In this document: piece after piece, positions 26,075 to 39,622 of the stretch
Numbering within the stretch: position 1 is the first letter of the stretch
Layout of the letters: each line of letters starts with the position of its first letter
From: a gamma proteobacterium endosymbiont of Lamellibrachia anaximandri
GTDB taxonomy: Bacteria; Pseudomonadota; Gammaproteobacteria; Chromatiales; Chromatiaceae
DNA: 64,000 nucleotides
NCBI GenBank assembly: GCA_016756855.1
Contig: JAESPD010000011.1
Span: 1-64,000, forward strand
Direction of reading: 5' to 3'
The notes under the pieces: model-generated
Databases searched by the model: none
What the model was told of the DNA's origin: nothing
The model's input: only the letters and a program-made list of their open reading frames with translations
Program-made: the position numbers and the translations under genes

Positions 26075-26911
26075 CTAGCTTCTTCGGGCAATAGTCCTGG
26101 CCTGTTCCAACTCTTTAACCATCTCCTCCAGCGGAGGAATATCATCATTGCGTTCGATCATGGTGGCGACCCTGCCGGTATATTTCAGCGTGTCGCGGTA
26201 GAGTTGCCAGATCGGATCTGACTTTACCGCTTCTGCGGGATCCCCCTGGCGTTCCACATCGCTGGCCGGTGGGGCGAGATGAATCTGCCGGATGCGTTGG
26301 GCCGGCAGGTTGCGCACAAATGCCATGGGTTCCAGCCCCAGCCTGTTGCAGTTCGACAGGACATTGTTCAGATCCAGCAGGATCAGTGAGTCGGAGGCTT
26401 CGGCAACTGCCGTCATGAAATCCCACTCCGGCATCTGATCACCACTCTCCTGATGATAGGCCGAGATATTCTCCAGCATGAGGCGTCTGCCCAGTCTCTC
26501 CTGAACCTCACGTATACGGGGACTCAGGTGATCGATCATCTCAATCGTTCTGGGCAGGGGACGCAGGTCATAGCTGTGGGACTGGCCCGGCAGGGTCCAG
26601 CAGAGGTGGTCTGAAATTGCGATGGGTTCCACGCGCTGCATTAGGGTTTTGAGCTGACTGATATAAGCCTCATCCAGTGGATCCGGCCCCCCAATTGAGA
26701 GTCCCGCGCCGTGCATGAGCAGGGGATATTCAGCGCCGATCTGTAGCAGCTGATCCATCGTTTCTTCATCGGCATCCAGATAGCTGTCGGAGAGAATCTC
26801 GAACCAGTCTACGGCCGGGTGCTGCGCTATGACCGGTCTGACCAGTTCGCGTCGCAGGCCGAGGCCAAAGCCGGGATCGGTTCTGTTATTGGCAGGATCG
26901 TCGATAGTCAT
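26075..26911 (-). CDS. DUF692 / MNIO-family protein, divergent and without partners
   Basis: This 278-residue protein belongs to DUF692, TIM-barrel proteins now known as multinuclear non-heme iron oxidases (MbnB, TglH and BufB types) that modify cysteine-containing peptides. Family positions visible are H67 (MHGAGLSIGG), H102 (ISDHLCW), E147-N148 (LENISAYH), D180 with N182-N183 (LLDLNNVLSN), H211 (QIHLAPPA) and E253 (ERNDDIPPL). From memory, the family usually reads HLAGH and EWD in the last two places; here they are HLAPP and ERN, so one histidine and one aspartate of the typical set appear replaced. No DUF2063 partner, DUF2282 precursor or other obvious Cys-rich small peptide lies nearby. 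Substrate unknown. It is divergent from trxC by 130 bases. No clear ribosome binding site is seen. Confidence 0.8.
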   Translation of the reverse strand: MTIDDPANNRTDPGFGLGLRRELVRPVIAQHPAVDWFEILSDSYLDADEETMDQLLQIGAEYPLLMHGAGLSIGGPDPLDEAYISQLKTLMQRVEPIAISDHLCWTLPGQSHSYDLRPLPRTIEMIDHLSPRIREVQERLGRRLMLENISAYHQESGDQMPEWDFMTAVAEASDSLILLDLNNVLSNCNRLGLEPMAFVRNLPAQRIRQIHLAPPASDVERQGDPAEAVKSDPIWQLYRDTLKYTGRVATMIERNDDIPPLEEMVKELEQARTIARRS

Positions 26912-27041
26912 GATTGGAGCATCTAGTTGATATCAGCACTATTATTATACCGGTTTGTGCTTGATTGGTACCGCCTTGAAATCGAGGGATGAATCCCCAT
27001 TTATAGACGGGATCTGAGAATCTTTTTCGGGGATTGAGTTC

Positions 27042-27485
27042 ATGTCGGAAGCAATGCATATCGTCTGCCCCCATTGTGGCGGCATCAATCGGGTTCCATC
27101 TGTACGGCTGAAAGATGGCGCCAACTGCGGCAGGTGCCATAACCCTCTGTTTACCGGGCAGCCGATCGCTCTGGACGGGGCGCAATTCCCACGCCACAGT
27201 CAGAAGAGCGATCTCCCGCTGCTGGTTGATTTCTGGGCCTCCTGGTGCGGTCCCTGCAAAATGATGGCACCGGCTTTCGAGCAGGCTGCGGCGCAACTCG
27301 AACCGCAGGTGAGGCTGGCAAAGGTAAATACGGAGGAGCAGCAGCAGTTGGCAGCGCAGTTCGGTATCCGCAGTATTCCTACATTGATGCTGCTTCATCG
27401 GGGCAGGGAGGTTGCCCGGCAGCCTGGAGCCATGGACGCCGGAGGCATCGTAAACTGGACCCGGCAACATCTGTCGGGTCTCTAA
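27042..27485 (+). CDS. trxC: thioredoxin 2 with N-terminal zinc ribbon
   Basis: This 147-residue protein (E. coli TrxC 139) has an N-terminal zinc ribbon with C9-x2-C12 and C29-x2-C32, then a thioredoxin fold. The redox site is WCGPC with C69 and C72 (DFWASWCGPCKMMAP), and RSIPTLMLLHRG carries the cis-proline. It reduces protein disulfides in the cytoplasm and in E. coli is induced by OxyR. The start ATG has GGGGA 8 bases upstream, and that site can pair with AATCCCC at 26992-26998. It is divergent from the DUF692 gene; a redox link is possible but only inferred from position. Confidence 0.95.
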   Translation: MSEAMHIVCPHCGGINRVPSVRLKDGANCGRCHNPLFTGQPIALDGAQFPRHSQKSDLPLLVDFWASWCGPCKMMAPAFEQAAAQLEPQVRLAKVNTEEQQQLAAQFGIRSIPTLMLLHRGREVARQPGAMDAGGIVNWTRQHLSGL

Positions 27486-27551
27486 GGGCAGTCTGCTCTC
27501 TATGTCAGGTTGTGGTTGGGCGTTTGTGCAAACAGATTCAATATTTTCAAT

Positions 27552-27580
27552 TTGACGGTGCTTATCCACGTAGACAGAAT
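27552..27580 (+). promoter_or_regulatory. candidate sigma-70 promoter of carAB
   Basis: TTGACG (27552-27557) and CAGAAT (27575-27580) are 17 bases apart. The transcript would begin near 27587 and carry a leader of about 120 bases with the hairpin at 27656-27685. Confidence 0.5.
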
Positions 27581-27655
27581 TGCTCTCTTTCAAGTAGAAT
27601 CGCCTTGGTTTGACGTGGGCACTTTTCAGCCACTCATCCCAAACGATTCAATTGG

Positions 27656-27685
27656 AACGGGGTAAGCCGCAGGGCTTATCCCGTT
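27656..27685 (+). promoter_or_regulatory. 13-base-pair hairpin in the carA leader
   Basis: AACGGGGTAAGCC, loop GCAG and GGCTTATCCCGTT pair along 13 positions with a single G-U. It ends 15 bases before the carA ribosome binding site. No T-run follows, so simple termination is unlikely; it may be a regulatory or stabilising leader structure. Confidence 0.6.
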
Positions 27686-27710
27686 TCGTGCGCTCGCAGT
27701 GGAGAATTTT

Positions 27711-28853
27711 TTGAACAAACCAGCAGTTCTGGTCCTGGAAGACGGCACCACTTTTCGGGGCGAAGCCATTGGTGCAGATGGGCAGTCTGTCGGTGAAGTG
27801 GTCTTCAATACGGCCATGACCGGCTATCAGGAAATTCTTACCGATCCTTCCTATAGCCGTCAGATCGTGACCCTGACCTATCCCCATATCGGAAATACCG
27901 GCGCCAATGAGGACGATGAGGAGTCGGGACATATCCATGCCGCTGGTCTGGTGATTCGCGACCTTCCCCTTTTGACCAGCAACTGGCGGAGCCAGGAGAC
28001 ACTGGACGCCTACCTGCGTCGCAACAATATCGTTGCCATTGCAGGAATCGACACTCGCAAGCTGACCCGGATCCTGCGGGAGAAGGGGGCGCAAAGCGGC
28101 TGCATCCTGGCGGCTGACGATATCGACGAGCAGGTCGCACTGGAGGCGGCGAAGGCTTTCCCCGGCCTCAAGGGTATGGATCTGGCGAAAGAGGTCACTA
28201 CCGACACCCCCTACGAGTGGGCTCAGGGCAGCTGGTCACTCGAGGACGGGATGCCCGAGGCCCAACACCCTATCGAAGAGAAGTTACCCCTGCACGTGGT
28301 GGCCTACGACTACGGGGTCAAACGCAACATTCTGCGCATGCTGGTGGATCGGGGTTGCCGCCTGACGGTGGTGCCGGCCCAGATGCCCGCGAAGGATGTG
28401 CTTGCACTGAATCCAGACGGGGTATTCCTCTCCAATGGTCCCGGCGATCCTGAACCCTGCGACTACGCTATCGAAGCGATCCAGGAGATTGTCGATACAG
28501 GTATGCCGGTGTTCGGCATCTGTCTGGGGCATCAGTTGTTGTCCCTTGCCAGCGGCGCCAGGACGGTCAAGATGAAATTCGGCCACCATGGTGCGAATCA
28601 TCCGGTGCAGGACCTGGGCGAAAAGACGGTCATGATCAGCAGCCAGAACCACGGCTTTGCAGTGGATGAGGTGAGCCTGCCTGAAACACTGACGGCAACT
28701 CATCGTTCGCTCTTCGATGGCTCGCTGCAGGGAATCCACCGTACCGATAAACCAGCCTTTGGCTTTCAGGGACATCCTGAAGCCAGCCCCGGTCCCCACG
28801 ACGTGGCGCCGGTGTTCGATCATTTCATCGAGTTGATGAAGACGGAAAATTGA
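27711..28853 (+). CDS. carA: carbamoyl-phosphate synthase small subunit
   Basis: The start chosen is TTG at 27711, 6 bases after GGAG, giving [21 protein letters not shown] and 380 residues (E. coli 382). A GTG at 27699 would overlap that ribosome binding site. The N-terminal domain is followed by a class I glutamine amidotransferase domain with nucleophile C271 ([13 protein letters not shown]), H355 and E357 ([11 protein letters not shown]). It releases ammonia from glutamine for the large subunit, feeding arginine and pyrimidine synthesis. carB follows after 44 bases that hold a short hairpin. The leader hairpin upstream suggests control of the operon. Confidence 0.96.
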   Translation: MNKPAVLVLEDGTTFRGEAIGADGQSVGEVVFNTAMTGYQEILTDPSYSRQIVTLTYPHIGNTGANEDDEESGHIHAAGLVIRDLPLLTSNWRSQETLDAYLRRNNIVAIAGIDTRKLTRILREKGAQSGCILAADDIDEQVALEAAKAFPGLKGMDLAKEVTTDTPYEWAQGSWSLEDGMPEAQHPIEEKLPLHVVAYDYGVKRNILRMLVDRGCRLTVVPAQMPAKDVLALNPDGVFLSNGPGDPEPCDYAIEAIQEIVDTGMPVFGICLGHQLLSLASGARTVKMKFGHHGANHPVQDLGEKTVMISSQNHGFAVDEVSLPETLTATHRSLFDGSLQGIHRTDKPAFGFQGHPEASPGPHDVAPVFDHFIELMKTEN

Positions 28854-28879
28854 ATTAGCCGCAGGAATCGCGGCTGATT
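28853..28879 (+). promoter_or_regulatory. small hairpin between carA and carB
   Basis: AATTAGCCGC and GCGGCTGATT pair with one G-U around AGGAATC, overlapping the very end of carA. It probably affects mRNA stability or the subunit ratio. Confidence 0.4.
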
Positions 28880-28897
28880 ATCCAACGGTTCGAGTAA

Positions 28898-32110
<3,213 letters not shown>

Positions 32111-32135
32111 TTGCAATGAGGCGAGGAGACAGAAT

Positions 32136-32612
32136 ATGAGCAAGGTACCTCTGACCGCCAGAGGCGCAAAGCGTCTGCAGGAAGAGCTCGTTGAGCTTAA
32201 GCGGGTTGCCCGCCCCAAGGTGATCAAGGCGATTGCCGAAGCCCGCGAGCATGGCGATCTGAAAGAAAATGCGGAGTATCATGCGGCGCGTGAACAGCAG
32301 GGTTTTATTGAGGGTCGTATCAAGGATCTGGAGGGTAAGCTCTCTCACGCCCAGATCATAGATGTCACCACCCTCAATGCTGGAGGCAAGGTGGTGTTTG
32401 GCGCCACCGTGGATGTGCTGGAACTCGACAATGATGCCGAGTTGACCTACCAGATCGTCGGCGAAGATGAGGCGGATATCAAAAACGGTCTGATATCGGT
32501 CAGTTCACCCATTGCACGGGCGTTGATCGGCAAGTCCGAGGGCGATGATGTCTTTCTCGAGACGCCGGGTGGAGCGCGGGAGTTTGAGATACTGGGCGTC
32601 CGTTACATCTAA
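32136..32612 (+). CDS. greA: transcription elongation factor GreA
   Basis: The ATG at 32136, preceded by GCGAGGAGACAGAAT, gives 158 residues, the same as E. coli GreA; the longer frame upstream overlaps carB and is rejected. Residues 1-75 form the antiparallel coiled coil, with the acidic tip in [22 protein letters not shown] that reaches into the RNA polymerase secondary channel. The C-terminal globular domain (about 80-158) ends [12 protein letters not shown]. It makes backtracked polymerase cleave its RNA and restart. It sits directly behind carB and before a pair of REP-like palindromes. Confidence 0.97.
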   Translation: MSKVPLTARGAKRLQEELVELKRVARPKVIKAIAEAREHGDLKENAEYHAAREQQGFIEGRIKDLEGKLSHAQIIDVTTLNAGGKVVFGATVDVLELDNDAELTYQIVGEDEADIKNGLISVSSPIARALIGKSEGDDVFLETPGGAREFEILGVRYI

Positions 32613-32626
32613 CGCTCATTTTATGG

Positions 32627-32652
32627 GCCGGTTCAAGCGCAGCGGAACCGGC
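32627..32652. repeat. REP-like palindrome, forward; first of a pair
   Basis: GCCGGTTC, loop AAGCGCAGCG and GAACCGGC form a perfect 8-base stem, 14 bases after the greA stop. Confidence 0.8.
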
Positions 32653-32680
32653 AAGTATTGTTTGTAGTGCTGAATCGTCA

Positions 32681-32706
32681 GCCTGATCCGCTACGCTTGA
32701 TCAGGC
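32681..32706. repeat. REP-like palindrome, reverse; second of a pair
   Basis: GCCTGATC, loop CGCTACGCTT and GATCAGGC form a perfect 8-base stem, 28 bases from the forward copy at 32627-32652. The pair lies between the converging greA and yhbY genes. Confidence 0.8.
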
Positions 32707-32740
32707 CTGCGAACCCCAACACGGTGTTTCCGGGTGGCGG

Positions 32741-33037
32741 TTAAACCACAATCCGGTTTTTCTTTTTATCCGGATTGGGCCGGTAGAAGATGGCGACGCG
32801 GCCGATAATCTGGACCAGATCGGCATTTTGGCGGGAGGCAATCGCACCGCTGAGCTGTTCACGATCCGCTTTATCGGCGCCTGCAAGTTTTACCTTGATC
32901 AGTTCATGACTGTCGAGGGCGATGTCGATTTCATCCTGCACACTCTCCCGGAGCCCATGTTGACCTACCATGACCACAGGTTTGAGGTGATGCGCCAATT
33001 TTTTCAGTTCGCGTTTTTGCTGGGGAGAGAGGGTCAT
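32741..33037 (-). CDS. yhbY: CRM-domain RNA-binding protein YhbY
   Basis: This 98-residue protein (E. coli 97) is a single CRM domain. It begins LSPQQKRELKKLAHHLKPVVMVGQHGL, with the conserved GQHGL loop where most homologues read GxxGL, followed by LDSHELIKVKLAG and a C-terminal VQIIGRVAIFYRPN. It binds pre-50S ribosomal particles and helps assembly. It is transcribed away from rlmE, as in E. coli, where it also neighbours rlmE and ftsH. Confidence 0.93.
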   Translation of the reverse strand: MTLSPQQKRELKKLAHHLKPVVMVGQHGLRESVQDEIDIALDSHELIKVKLAGADKADREQLSGAIASRQNADLVQIIGRVAIFYRPNPDKKKNRIVV

Positions 33038-33144
33038 AAGTTGGGTGCCGTATAAAGATTGGGGCAGAATTCTACCTTAGATGGCGCCTCTCCTGAAAGT
33101 CGCGTTGTGGGATTTTTTGCCGGAATAATGGTCTGATACTGAAC

Positions 33145-33765
33145 ATGAAACGCAGTAAGAGCAGCCGCCAGTGGCTTGATCGTCACTTCAAGGATGAGTA
33201 CGTGAAACGTGCCCAGAGAGAGGGATACCGTTCTCGTGCGGCCTTCAAGCTCATGGAGATCCAGGAGAAGGACCGGCTCATTAAACCAGGAATGCGGGTG
33301 GTGGATCTGGGTGCCGCACCGGGGGGCTGGTCGCAATTTTCCCGGCAGTTGGTCGGTGATAAAGGCGTGGTGGTGGCACTGGATATCCTGGAGATGGATC
33401 CTATTGCCGGGGTGCCGTTCATTCAGGGCGATTTCCGGGATCAGGAGCCACTCGATGAGTTACGGGGAATTCTGCAAGAGAACCCGGTGGATCTTGTAAT
33501 TTCCGACATGGCCCCCAATGTTACGGGTATGGCCACCGTGGATCAGCCACGTTCCATGTACCTGTGTGAATTGGCGCTGGATTTTGCCAAAGAGGTGCTG
33601 CGCCCCGGTGGCGGTTTTGTGGTCAAGGTCTTCCAGGGCGAGGGTTTTGAACAATATATGCGGGACATGCGTGAGGCGTTCAGCAGGGTGGTAAGCCGTA
33701 AGCCCAAGTCTTCCCGGCCTAAAAGCCGCGAAATCTACCTGGTAGCGACAGGCTTTAAGTTGTAG
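33145..33765 (+). CDS. rlmE: 23S rRNA 2'-O-methyltransferase RlmE (FtsJ)
   Basis: This 206-residue protein (E. coli 209) begins [29 protein letters not shown]. The SAM-binding motif is [13 protein letters not shown] at 52-64, and the catalytic K-D-K-E residues are K35, D121, K161 and E196. It methylates the 2'-hydroxyl of U2552 in the A-site loop of 23S rRNA in the large subunit. ftsH follows after 140 bases. The position next to yhbY and ftsH supports the call. Confidence 0.97.
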   Translation: MKRSKSSRQWLDRHFKDEYVKRAQREGYRSRAAFKLMEIQEKDRLIKPGMRVVDLGAAPGGWSQFSRQLVGDKGVVVALDILEMDPIAGVPFIQGDFRDQEPLDELRGILQENPVDLVISDMAPNVTGMATVDQPRSMYLCELALDFAKEVLRPGGGFVVKVFQGEGFEQYMRDMREAFSRVVSRKPKSSRPKSREIYLVATGFKL

Positions 33766-33905
33766 TACCGTAAAGAACTGCCAAAATTGCAGGTATCCCT
33801 TTGGTTGCGGTACTGAAATGGTTGGAGGACGGCGGTCGTTTTCTTGCTAATTGGTGATGTTAAAAGATATTTTTAGCTGCTGGGATAATTTGAGAGGAAA
33901 GAAGT

Positions 33906-35825
<1,920 letters not shown>

Positions 35826-35842
35826 TCCGTCAGCCGTTCCCG

Positions 35843-36670
35843 TTGATTATTGATTGTGCAGGCAAGCCCGTTGACCTGGGAACCCCCCAGGTCATGGGCA
35901 TCCTTAACATTACCCCGGACTCTTTCTCTGACGGTGGTCGTTTCACTCGAACCGACCCGGCGCTGAGACATGCTATCGGCATGGTGGAGGCGGGGGCTGC
36001 GATGGTCGATATAGGCGGTGAATCGACCCGGCCCGGCGCCAGCCCCGTATCCGAAGCGCAAGAGATCGACCGGGTTGTGCCGCTGATAGAGCGGCTCAGT
36101 CGAGAGCTCGACGTTCCTATCTCCATAGATACCAGCAAGCCGGGGGTGATGCGTGAAGCGGTTGCGGCCGGTGCTGGATTGATCAATGACGTGCAGGCTT
36201 TGCAGGCGGAAGGTGCGCTTGAGGCCGCCGCAGCGTTGGTGGTGCCGGTCTGCCTGATGCATATGCGGGGTGAGCCGTGCACCATGCAGGCGGCGCCGGA
36301 ATATGCTGATGTGGTGGCCGATGTGCGTGATTTTCTTACCGGGCGCATCAAAACATGCCGCAGTGCAGGCATCCCCCTTGAACGGCTACTGGTGGATCCC
36401 GGGTTTGGTTTCGGCAAGACCCTGGCGCATAATCTTGTCCTATTGAAAAACCTGGCGGAATTTTCTGCGTTGTCGGTGCCGCTGCTGGTAGGTCTCTCGC
36501 GCAAATCGATGATCGGAATGTTGCTCGGTGATGCGCCGGTGGATCAACGATTGTACGGCAGCGTTGCAGCAGCTGTTTTGGCTGCCACTCAGGGTGCGTC
36601 GATCATTCGAGTGCACGATGTAAAAGCAACGGTTGATGCGCTGCGGATTGCTGCTGCAGTGATGGAATAA
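35843..36670 (+). CDS. folP: dihydropteroate synthase
   Basis: This 275-residue protein with a TIM-barrel fold carries signatures VMGILNITPDSFSDGGRF near 18-35, IGGESTRPGA near 55-64 and DPGFGFGKTLAHN near 184-196. It joins p-aminobenzoate to hydroxymethyl-dihydropterin pyrophosphate to make dihydropteroate, the sulfonamide target in folate synthesis. The start is uncertain: the frame opens with TTG at 35843, 17 bases after ftsH, with no strong ribosome binding site, and it may depend on translation from ftsH. glmM follows 18 bases later, the same order as in E. coli. Confidence 0.95.
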   Translation: MIIDCAGKPVDLGTPQVMGILNITPDSFSDGGRFTRTDPALRHAIGMVEAGAAMVDIGGESTRPGASPVSEAQEIDRVVPLIERLSRELDVPISIDTSKPGVMREAVAAGAGLINDVQALQAEGALEAAAALVVPVCLMHMRGEPCTMQAAPEYADVVADVRDFLTGRIKTCRSAGIPLERLLVDPGFGFGKTLAHNLVLLKNLAEFSALSVPLLVGLSRKSMIGMLLGDAPVDQRLYGSVAAAVLAATQGASIIRVHDVKATVDALRIAAAVME

Positions 36671-36688
36671 CCGAAAAAGGAGAGTAGG

Positions 36689-38038
36689 GTGGAACGCAAA
36701 TATTTTGGCACAGACGGCATTCGCGGCTTGGTTGGTCAGGGTGCGATAACCCCGGAGTTTGTGCTCAAGCTCGGCTGGGCGGCTGGTCGTGTTCTGGGTG
36801 GTGGAGCCAATAGCAGTGTGCTGATCGGCAAGGATACCCGCATCTCCGGTTATCTGTTGGAATCGGCGCTCGAGGCGGGCCTGTCCGCTGCCGGAGTCAA
36901 TATCAAACTGCTGGGGCCCATGCCGACCCCGGGCATCGCCTATCTCACCCGCACCCTGCATGCGCAGGCGGGAATCGTGATCAGTGCCTCCCACAATCCC
37001 TTTCACGACAACGGCATCAAGTTTTTTTCCGCCCAGGGTACCAAGCTGCCTGATGATGTTGAAACCGCCATCGAACAAGAGCTGGGCAAAGAGATTACGA
37101 CGGTTGATTCCGCCGCTCTCGGCAAGGCCTACCGCCTGGGTGACGGCGAAGGCCGGTACATCGAATTTTGCAAGAGTACGATACCAATGAGCCTGAGCTT
37201 CAGGGGTATGAAGATCGTGGTCGACTGTGCCCACGGCGCCACCTACAACATCGCCCCCTATGTGTTCGACGAGTTGGGCGCCGATGTGATGGCAATCGGT
37301 GTGCAGCCCGATGGATTGAATATCAATGACGGTGTGGGCTCCACCCATCCTGAGCACCTTAAGGCGGCTGTGTTGGAGCACAAGGCTGATCTTGGTGTTG
37401 CCTTCGATGGCGACGGTGATCGGTTGATCATGGTGGATGACCGGGGGGAAGAGGTCGATGGTGATGAGATTCTCTTCATTATCGCCAGTTCCCGCATGCG
37501 GAAGGGAACCCTGAAAGGGGCGGTGATCGGTACCCTGATGAGTAATCTGGGACTGGAGGTTGCACTACGCGAGCAGGGCGTGGTGCTGGAGCGAACCCAG
37601 GTGGGGGACCGTTACATCATGGAGCGCCTGACCGAAAAAGGCTGGAATCTCGGTGGTGAGCAGTCCGGTCACATCATCTGCCTCGACCGGACTACCACTG
37701 GAGATGGCATTATCTCGGCGCTGCAAGTACTGGCGGAGGTTCAACTCTCCGGTCAGCCTCTACGGGAACTGGCGGCCGGAATGACGAAATATCCCCAGAA
37801 ACTGGTCAACATAAAGCTCGGGGATATGACGCCTGCGGAGGTAATGGCATCGGCCGAGGTGGCCAATGCCGTGCATGATGTAGAAGCGGAGCTGGGACGT
37901 AGTGGCCGGGTGCTGTTGCGGCCGTCCGGTACTGAGCCATTGATTCGGGTCATGCTTGAGGGCAACGATGCGGCGCAGGTCGAGCGGTTGACAGAGCAGC
38001 TCGCGGATGTGGTGCGCGGACTGGTCAAAGCGGATTGA
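36689..38038 (+). CDS. glmM: phosphoglucosamine mutase
   Basis: The start is GTG at 36689, preceded by AAAGGAGAG, giving 449 residues (E. coli 445). The N-terminus YFGTDGIRG and the phosphoserine loop [17 protein letters not shown] (S101) are typical, as is the metal-binding DGDGDR near 241-246 and the sugar-binding GEQSGH near 327. It converts glucosamine 6-phosphate to glucosamine 1-phosphate for UDP-GlcNAc, peptidoglycan and lipopolysaccharide. It is in the ftsH-folP-glmM operon. tpiA follows after 118 bases with no obvious terminator. Confidence 0.97.
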   Translation: MERKYFGTDGIRGLVGQGAITPEFVLKLGWAAGRVLGGGANSSVLIGKDTRISGYLLESALEAGLSAAGVNIKLLGPMPTPGIAYLTRTLHAQAGIVISASHNPFHDNGIKFFSAQGTKLPDDVETAIEQELGKEITTVDSAALGKAYRLGDGEGRYIEFCKSTIPMSLSFRGMKIVVDCAHGATYNIAPYVFDELGADVMAIGVQPDGLNINDGVGSTHPEHLKAAVLEHKADLGVAFDGDGDRLIMVDDRGEEVDGDEILFIIASSRMRKGTLKGAVIGTLMSNLGLEVALREQGVVLERTQVGDRYIMERLTEKGWNLGGEQSGHIICLDRTTTGDGIISALQVLAEVQLSGQPLRELAAGMTKYPQKLVNIKLGDMTPAEVMASAEVANAVHDVEAELGRSGRVLLRPSGTEPLIRVMLEGNDAAQVERLTEQLADVVRGLVKAD

Positions 38039-38156
38039 GTGCGATCTTTGCGGCTCTGCGTTGATGACTGGTGACTAATATAGTCTATCCGCCATTGATT
38101 TCAGGCGCGTTGCCCGTTAAGCTAGCCCGCTTTGTTCGTTCAGCAGGAGTTTTGAC

Positions 38157-38909
38157 ATGCGTAGGCCGCTGGTAGCCGGAAACTGGAAGATGAATGGTTC
38201 CATCGAGAGCGTTCGAGAACTGCTCGAAGGTCTCAAGGCCGGTGCGGGTGAAGTCAATAATGCTGAAATGGCGGTTTGTCCCCCTGCTGTGTTCATTCCG
38301 CAGGTTCAGGAGCAGCTCTCCGGTTCTGTGATTGCTTGGGGTGGTCAGGATCTCTCGGTCGAGGCCTCCGGGGCCTTCACGGGTGAGATTGCAGCCTCCA
38401 TGTTGAACGACTTTGCCTGCAAGTATGTCATTGTCGGTCACTCTGAGCGCCGTACCTATCATGGGGAGAGCGATGAGTTGGTGGCAAAGAAGTATGCTGC
38501 CGCGCGTGCGGCCGGCCTGGTTCCCATTCTCTGCATCGGGGAGACCCTCGAAGAGCGTGAGCAGGGTATCACTGAGGATGTCTGTGCGCGTCAGCTGAAT
38601 GCGGTGATCGAGCTTGAAGGCGTCGAGGCGCTGGCCGATGGTGTTGTCGCTTACGAACCGGTCTGGGCGATCGGAACCGGTAAGACGGCGTCCCCGGAAC
38701 AGGCCCAGGATGTACATGCCTTTATCCGTGGCCGCGTGGCTGAGAAGAGCGGGGAAGTAGCAGAAGGACTGCGCATCCTCTATGGCGGTTCCATGAAGCC
38801 GGATAACGCCAGGGAGTTGATCGGCAAGCCCGATATCGATGGCGGCCTGATTGGCGGTGCTTCACTCAAGGCGGCGGATTTTCTTGGCATCTGTACCGCC
38901 GCAAACTAA
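38157..38909 (+). CDS. tpiA: triosephosphate isomerase
   Basis: This 250-residue protein is a TIM barrel with K11 (GNWKMNGS), H95 (VIVGHSERR) and the catalytic base E167 (VAYEPVWAIGTGKTA). The phosphate-binding ILYGGSMKPDN comes near 207-217. It interconverts glyceraldehyde 3-phosphate and dihydroxyacetone phosphate. CAGGAG lies before the ATG. Placement between glmM and secG is seen in many beta- and gammaproteobacteria but not in E. coli, where tpiA is elsewhere. Confidence 0.98.
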   Translation: MRRPLVAGNWKMNGSIESVRELLEGLKAGAGEVNNAEMAVCPPAVFIPQVQEQLSGSVIAWGGQDLSVEASGAFTGEIAASMLNDFACKYVIVGHSERRTYHGESDELVAKKYAAARAAGLVPILCIGETLEEREQGITEDVCARQLNAVIELEGVEALADGVVAYEPVWAIGTGKTASPEQAQDVHAFIRGRVAEKSGEVAEGLRILYGGSMKPDNARELIGKPDIDGGLIGGASLKAADFLGICTAAN

Positions 38910-38934
38910 ATTCTGATAGGCAGCGAAAAGTTTC

Positions 38935-39318
38935 ATGCAGACGATTCTTGTTGTATTTCACCTCTTTCTGGCGCTTGGCCTGGTCGGGCTGATTCTGATT
39001 CAGCACGGTAAGGGTGCGGATGCCGGTGCGGCATTTGGCAGTGGCGCCTCGGCGACCGTGTTTGGTGCGCAGGGTTCAGCCTCATTCCTGTCGCGGGCCA
39101 CCGCAGCACTGGCAGCACTCTTTTTCATAACCAGCATGACGCTGGCTTACTTCGCCACTCAGAGCCGACAGCCGCAAGGGCTTATGGAGTCGATGCAGAC
39201 TGAGCAGGTGGAGACGGTGGTTCCCGCTACAGAGTCGATCACTTCTGACGTGCCTGTGATCCCTGCGCCTGGGCAGGAGGTGCCGGTAGCGGTGCCTGAA
39301 TCAGAGGTGCAAGAGTAA
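38935..39318 (+). CDS. secG: preprotein translocase subunit SecG
   Basis: This 127-residue protein has two membrane helices: residues about 2-22 ([18 protein letters not shown]) and about 54-76. The conserved linker [17 protein letters not shown] lies between them. SecG sits beside SecYE in the inner membrane and speeds SecA-driven export. The C-terminal tail, about 45 residues rich in Glu, Val and Pro, is longer than in E. coli (110 in total) and poorly conserved in the family. tRNA-Leu begins 17 bases after the stop, and the two probably share a transcript. Confidence 0.95.
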   Translation: MQTILVVFHLFLALGLVGLILIQHGKGADAGAAFGSGASATVFGAQGSASFLSRATAALAALFFITSMTLAYFATQSRQPQGLMESMQTEQVETVVPATESITSDVPVIPAPGQEVPVAVPESEVQE

Positions 39319-39335
39319 TATCCGACGATTTTATT

Positions 39336-39420
39336 GCCGATGTGGTGGAATTGGTAGACACGCTATCTTGAGGGGGTAGTGGCGTAAGCCGTGCCGGTTC
39401 AAGTCCGGCCATCGGCACCA
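39336..39420 (+). tRNA. leuU: tRNA-Leu (anticodon GAG)
   Basis: The gene has 85 bases including an encoded CCA. The acceptor stem GCCGATG pairs with CATCGGC. The anticodon arm is CTATC-TTGAGGG-GGTAG with GAG at 39370-39372, and the long variable arm GGCGTAAGCC is typical of class II tRNA-Leu. The T arm is CCGGTTCAAGTCCGG. It reads CUC and CUU codons. A tRNA-Leu(GAG) behind secG is also found in E. coli. Confidence 0.97.
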
Positions 39421-39426
39421 TTCATG

Positions 39427-39464
39427 AACGGTATCGTCCATAATTGGGCGATGCCGTTTTTTTT
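39427..39464 (+). terminator. rho-independent terminator after secG / tRNA-Leu
   Basis: AACGGTATCGTCC (39427-39439) pairs with GGGCGATGCCGTT (39446-39458), with two G-U pairs, followed by a T-run to 39464. It separates the secG transcript from the nuo promoter. Confidence 0.92.
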
Positions 39465-39489
39465 ATGCCTGAAAAAAATAGAATAACTT

Positions 39490-39505
39490 ATTGATTAATA
39501 TCAAT
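39490..39505. promoter_or_regulatory. FNR-type box upstream of the nuo operon
   Basis: ATTGAT-TAAT-ATCAAT contains a perfect TTGAT-N4-ATCAA, the consensus of FNR-family regulators. Its centre is about 62 bases before the transcription start expected from the promoter at 39525-39553, the usual class I activator position. The regulator itself is not in the window. Confidence 0.65.
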
Positions 39506-39524
39506 TTATCCAGTTGCATGTGAC

Positions 39525-39553
39525 TTGACATGAATAGGGTGCTGCTCTAAACT
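39525..39553 (+). promoter_or_regulatory. sigma-70 promoter of the nuo operon
   Basis: A perfect TTGACA (39525-39530) and TAAACT (39548-39553) are 17 bases apart. Transcription would start near 39560, giving a leader of about 60 bases before nuoA. No other promoter of this quality was noticed in the gap. Confidence 0.7.
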
Positions 39554-39622
39554 TTTGCGTTCACTAATAAGAGAGTTCGCTTCGGCGATAATTATGATCG
39601 TTCTGAGGGGGGCGACATAACA

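Noticed and set aside
26075..27485. DUF692 plus trxC as a bufferin-type operon
   Set aside because: The genes are divergent, and no DUF2063, DoxX or DUF2282 gene lies nearby.
33765..33813. AGTACCG/CGGTACT inverted repeat between rlmE and ftsH
   Set aside because: The arms are 7 bases with a loop of about 37, so it is too weak to claim as a structure.
33766..33905. Heat-shock (sigma-32) promoter before ftsH
   Set aside because: No CTTGAAA-type box with a CCCCAT partner at the right spacing was found; only a weak AT-rich region is present.
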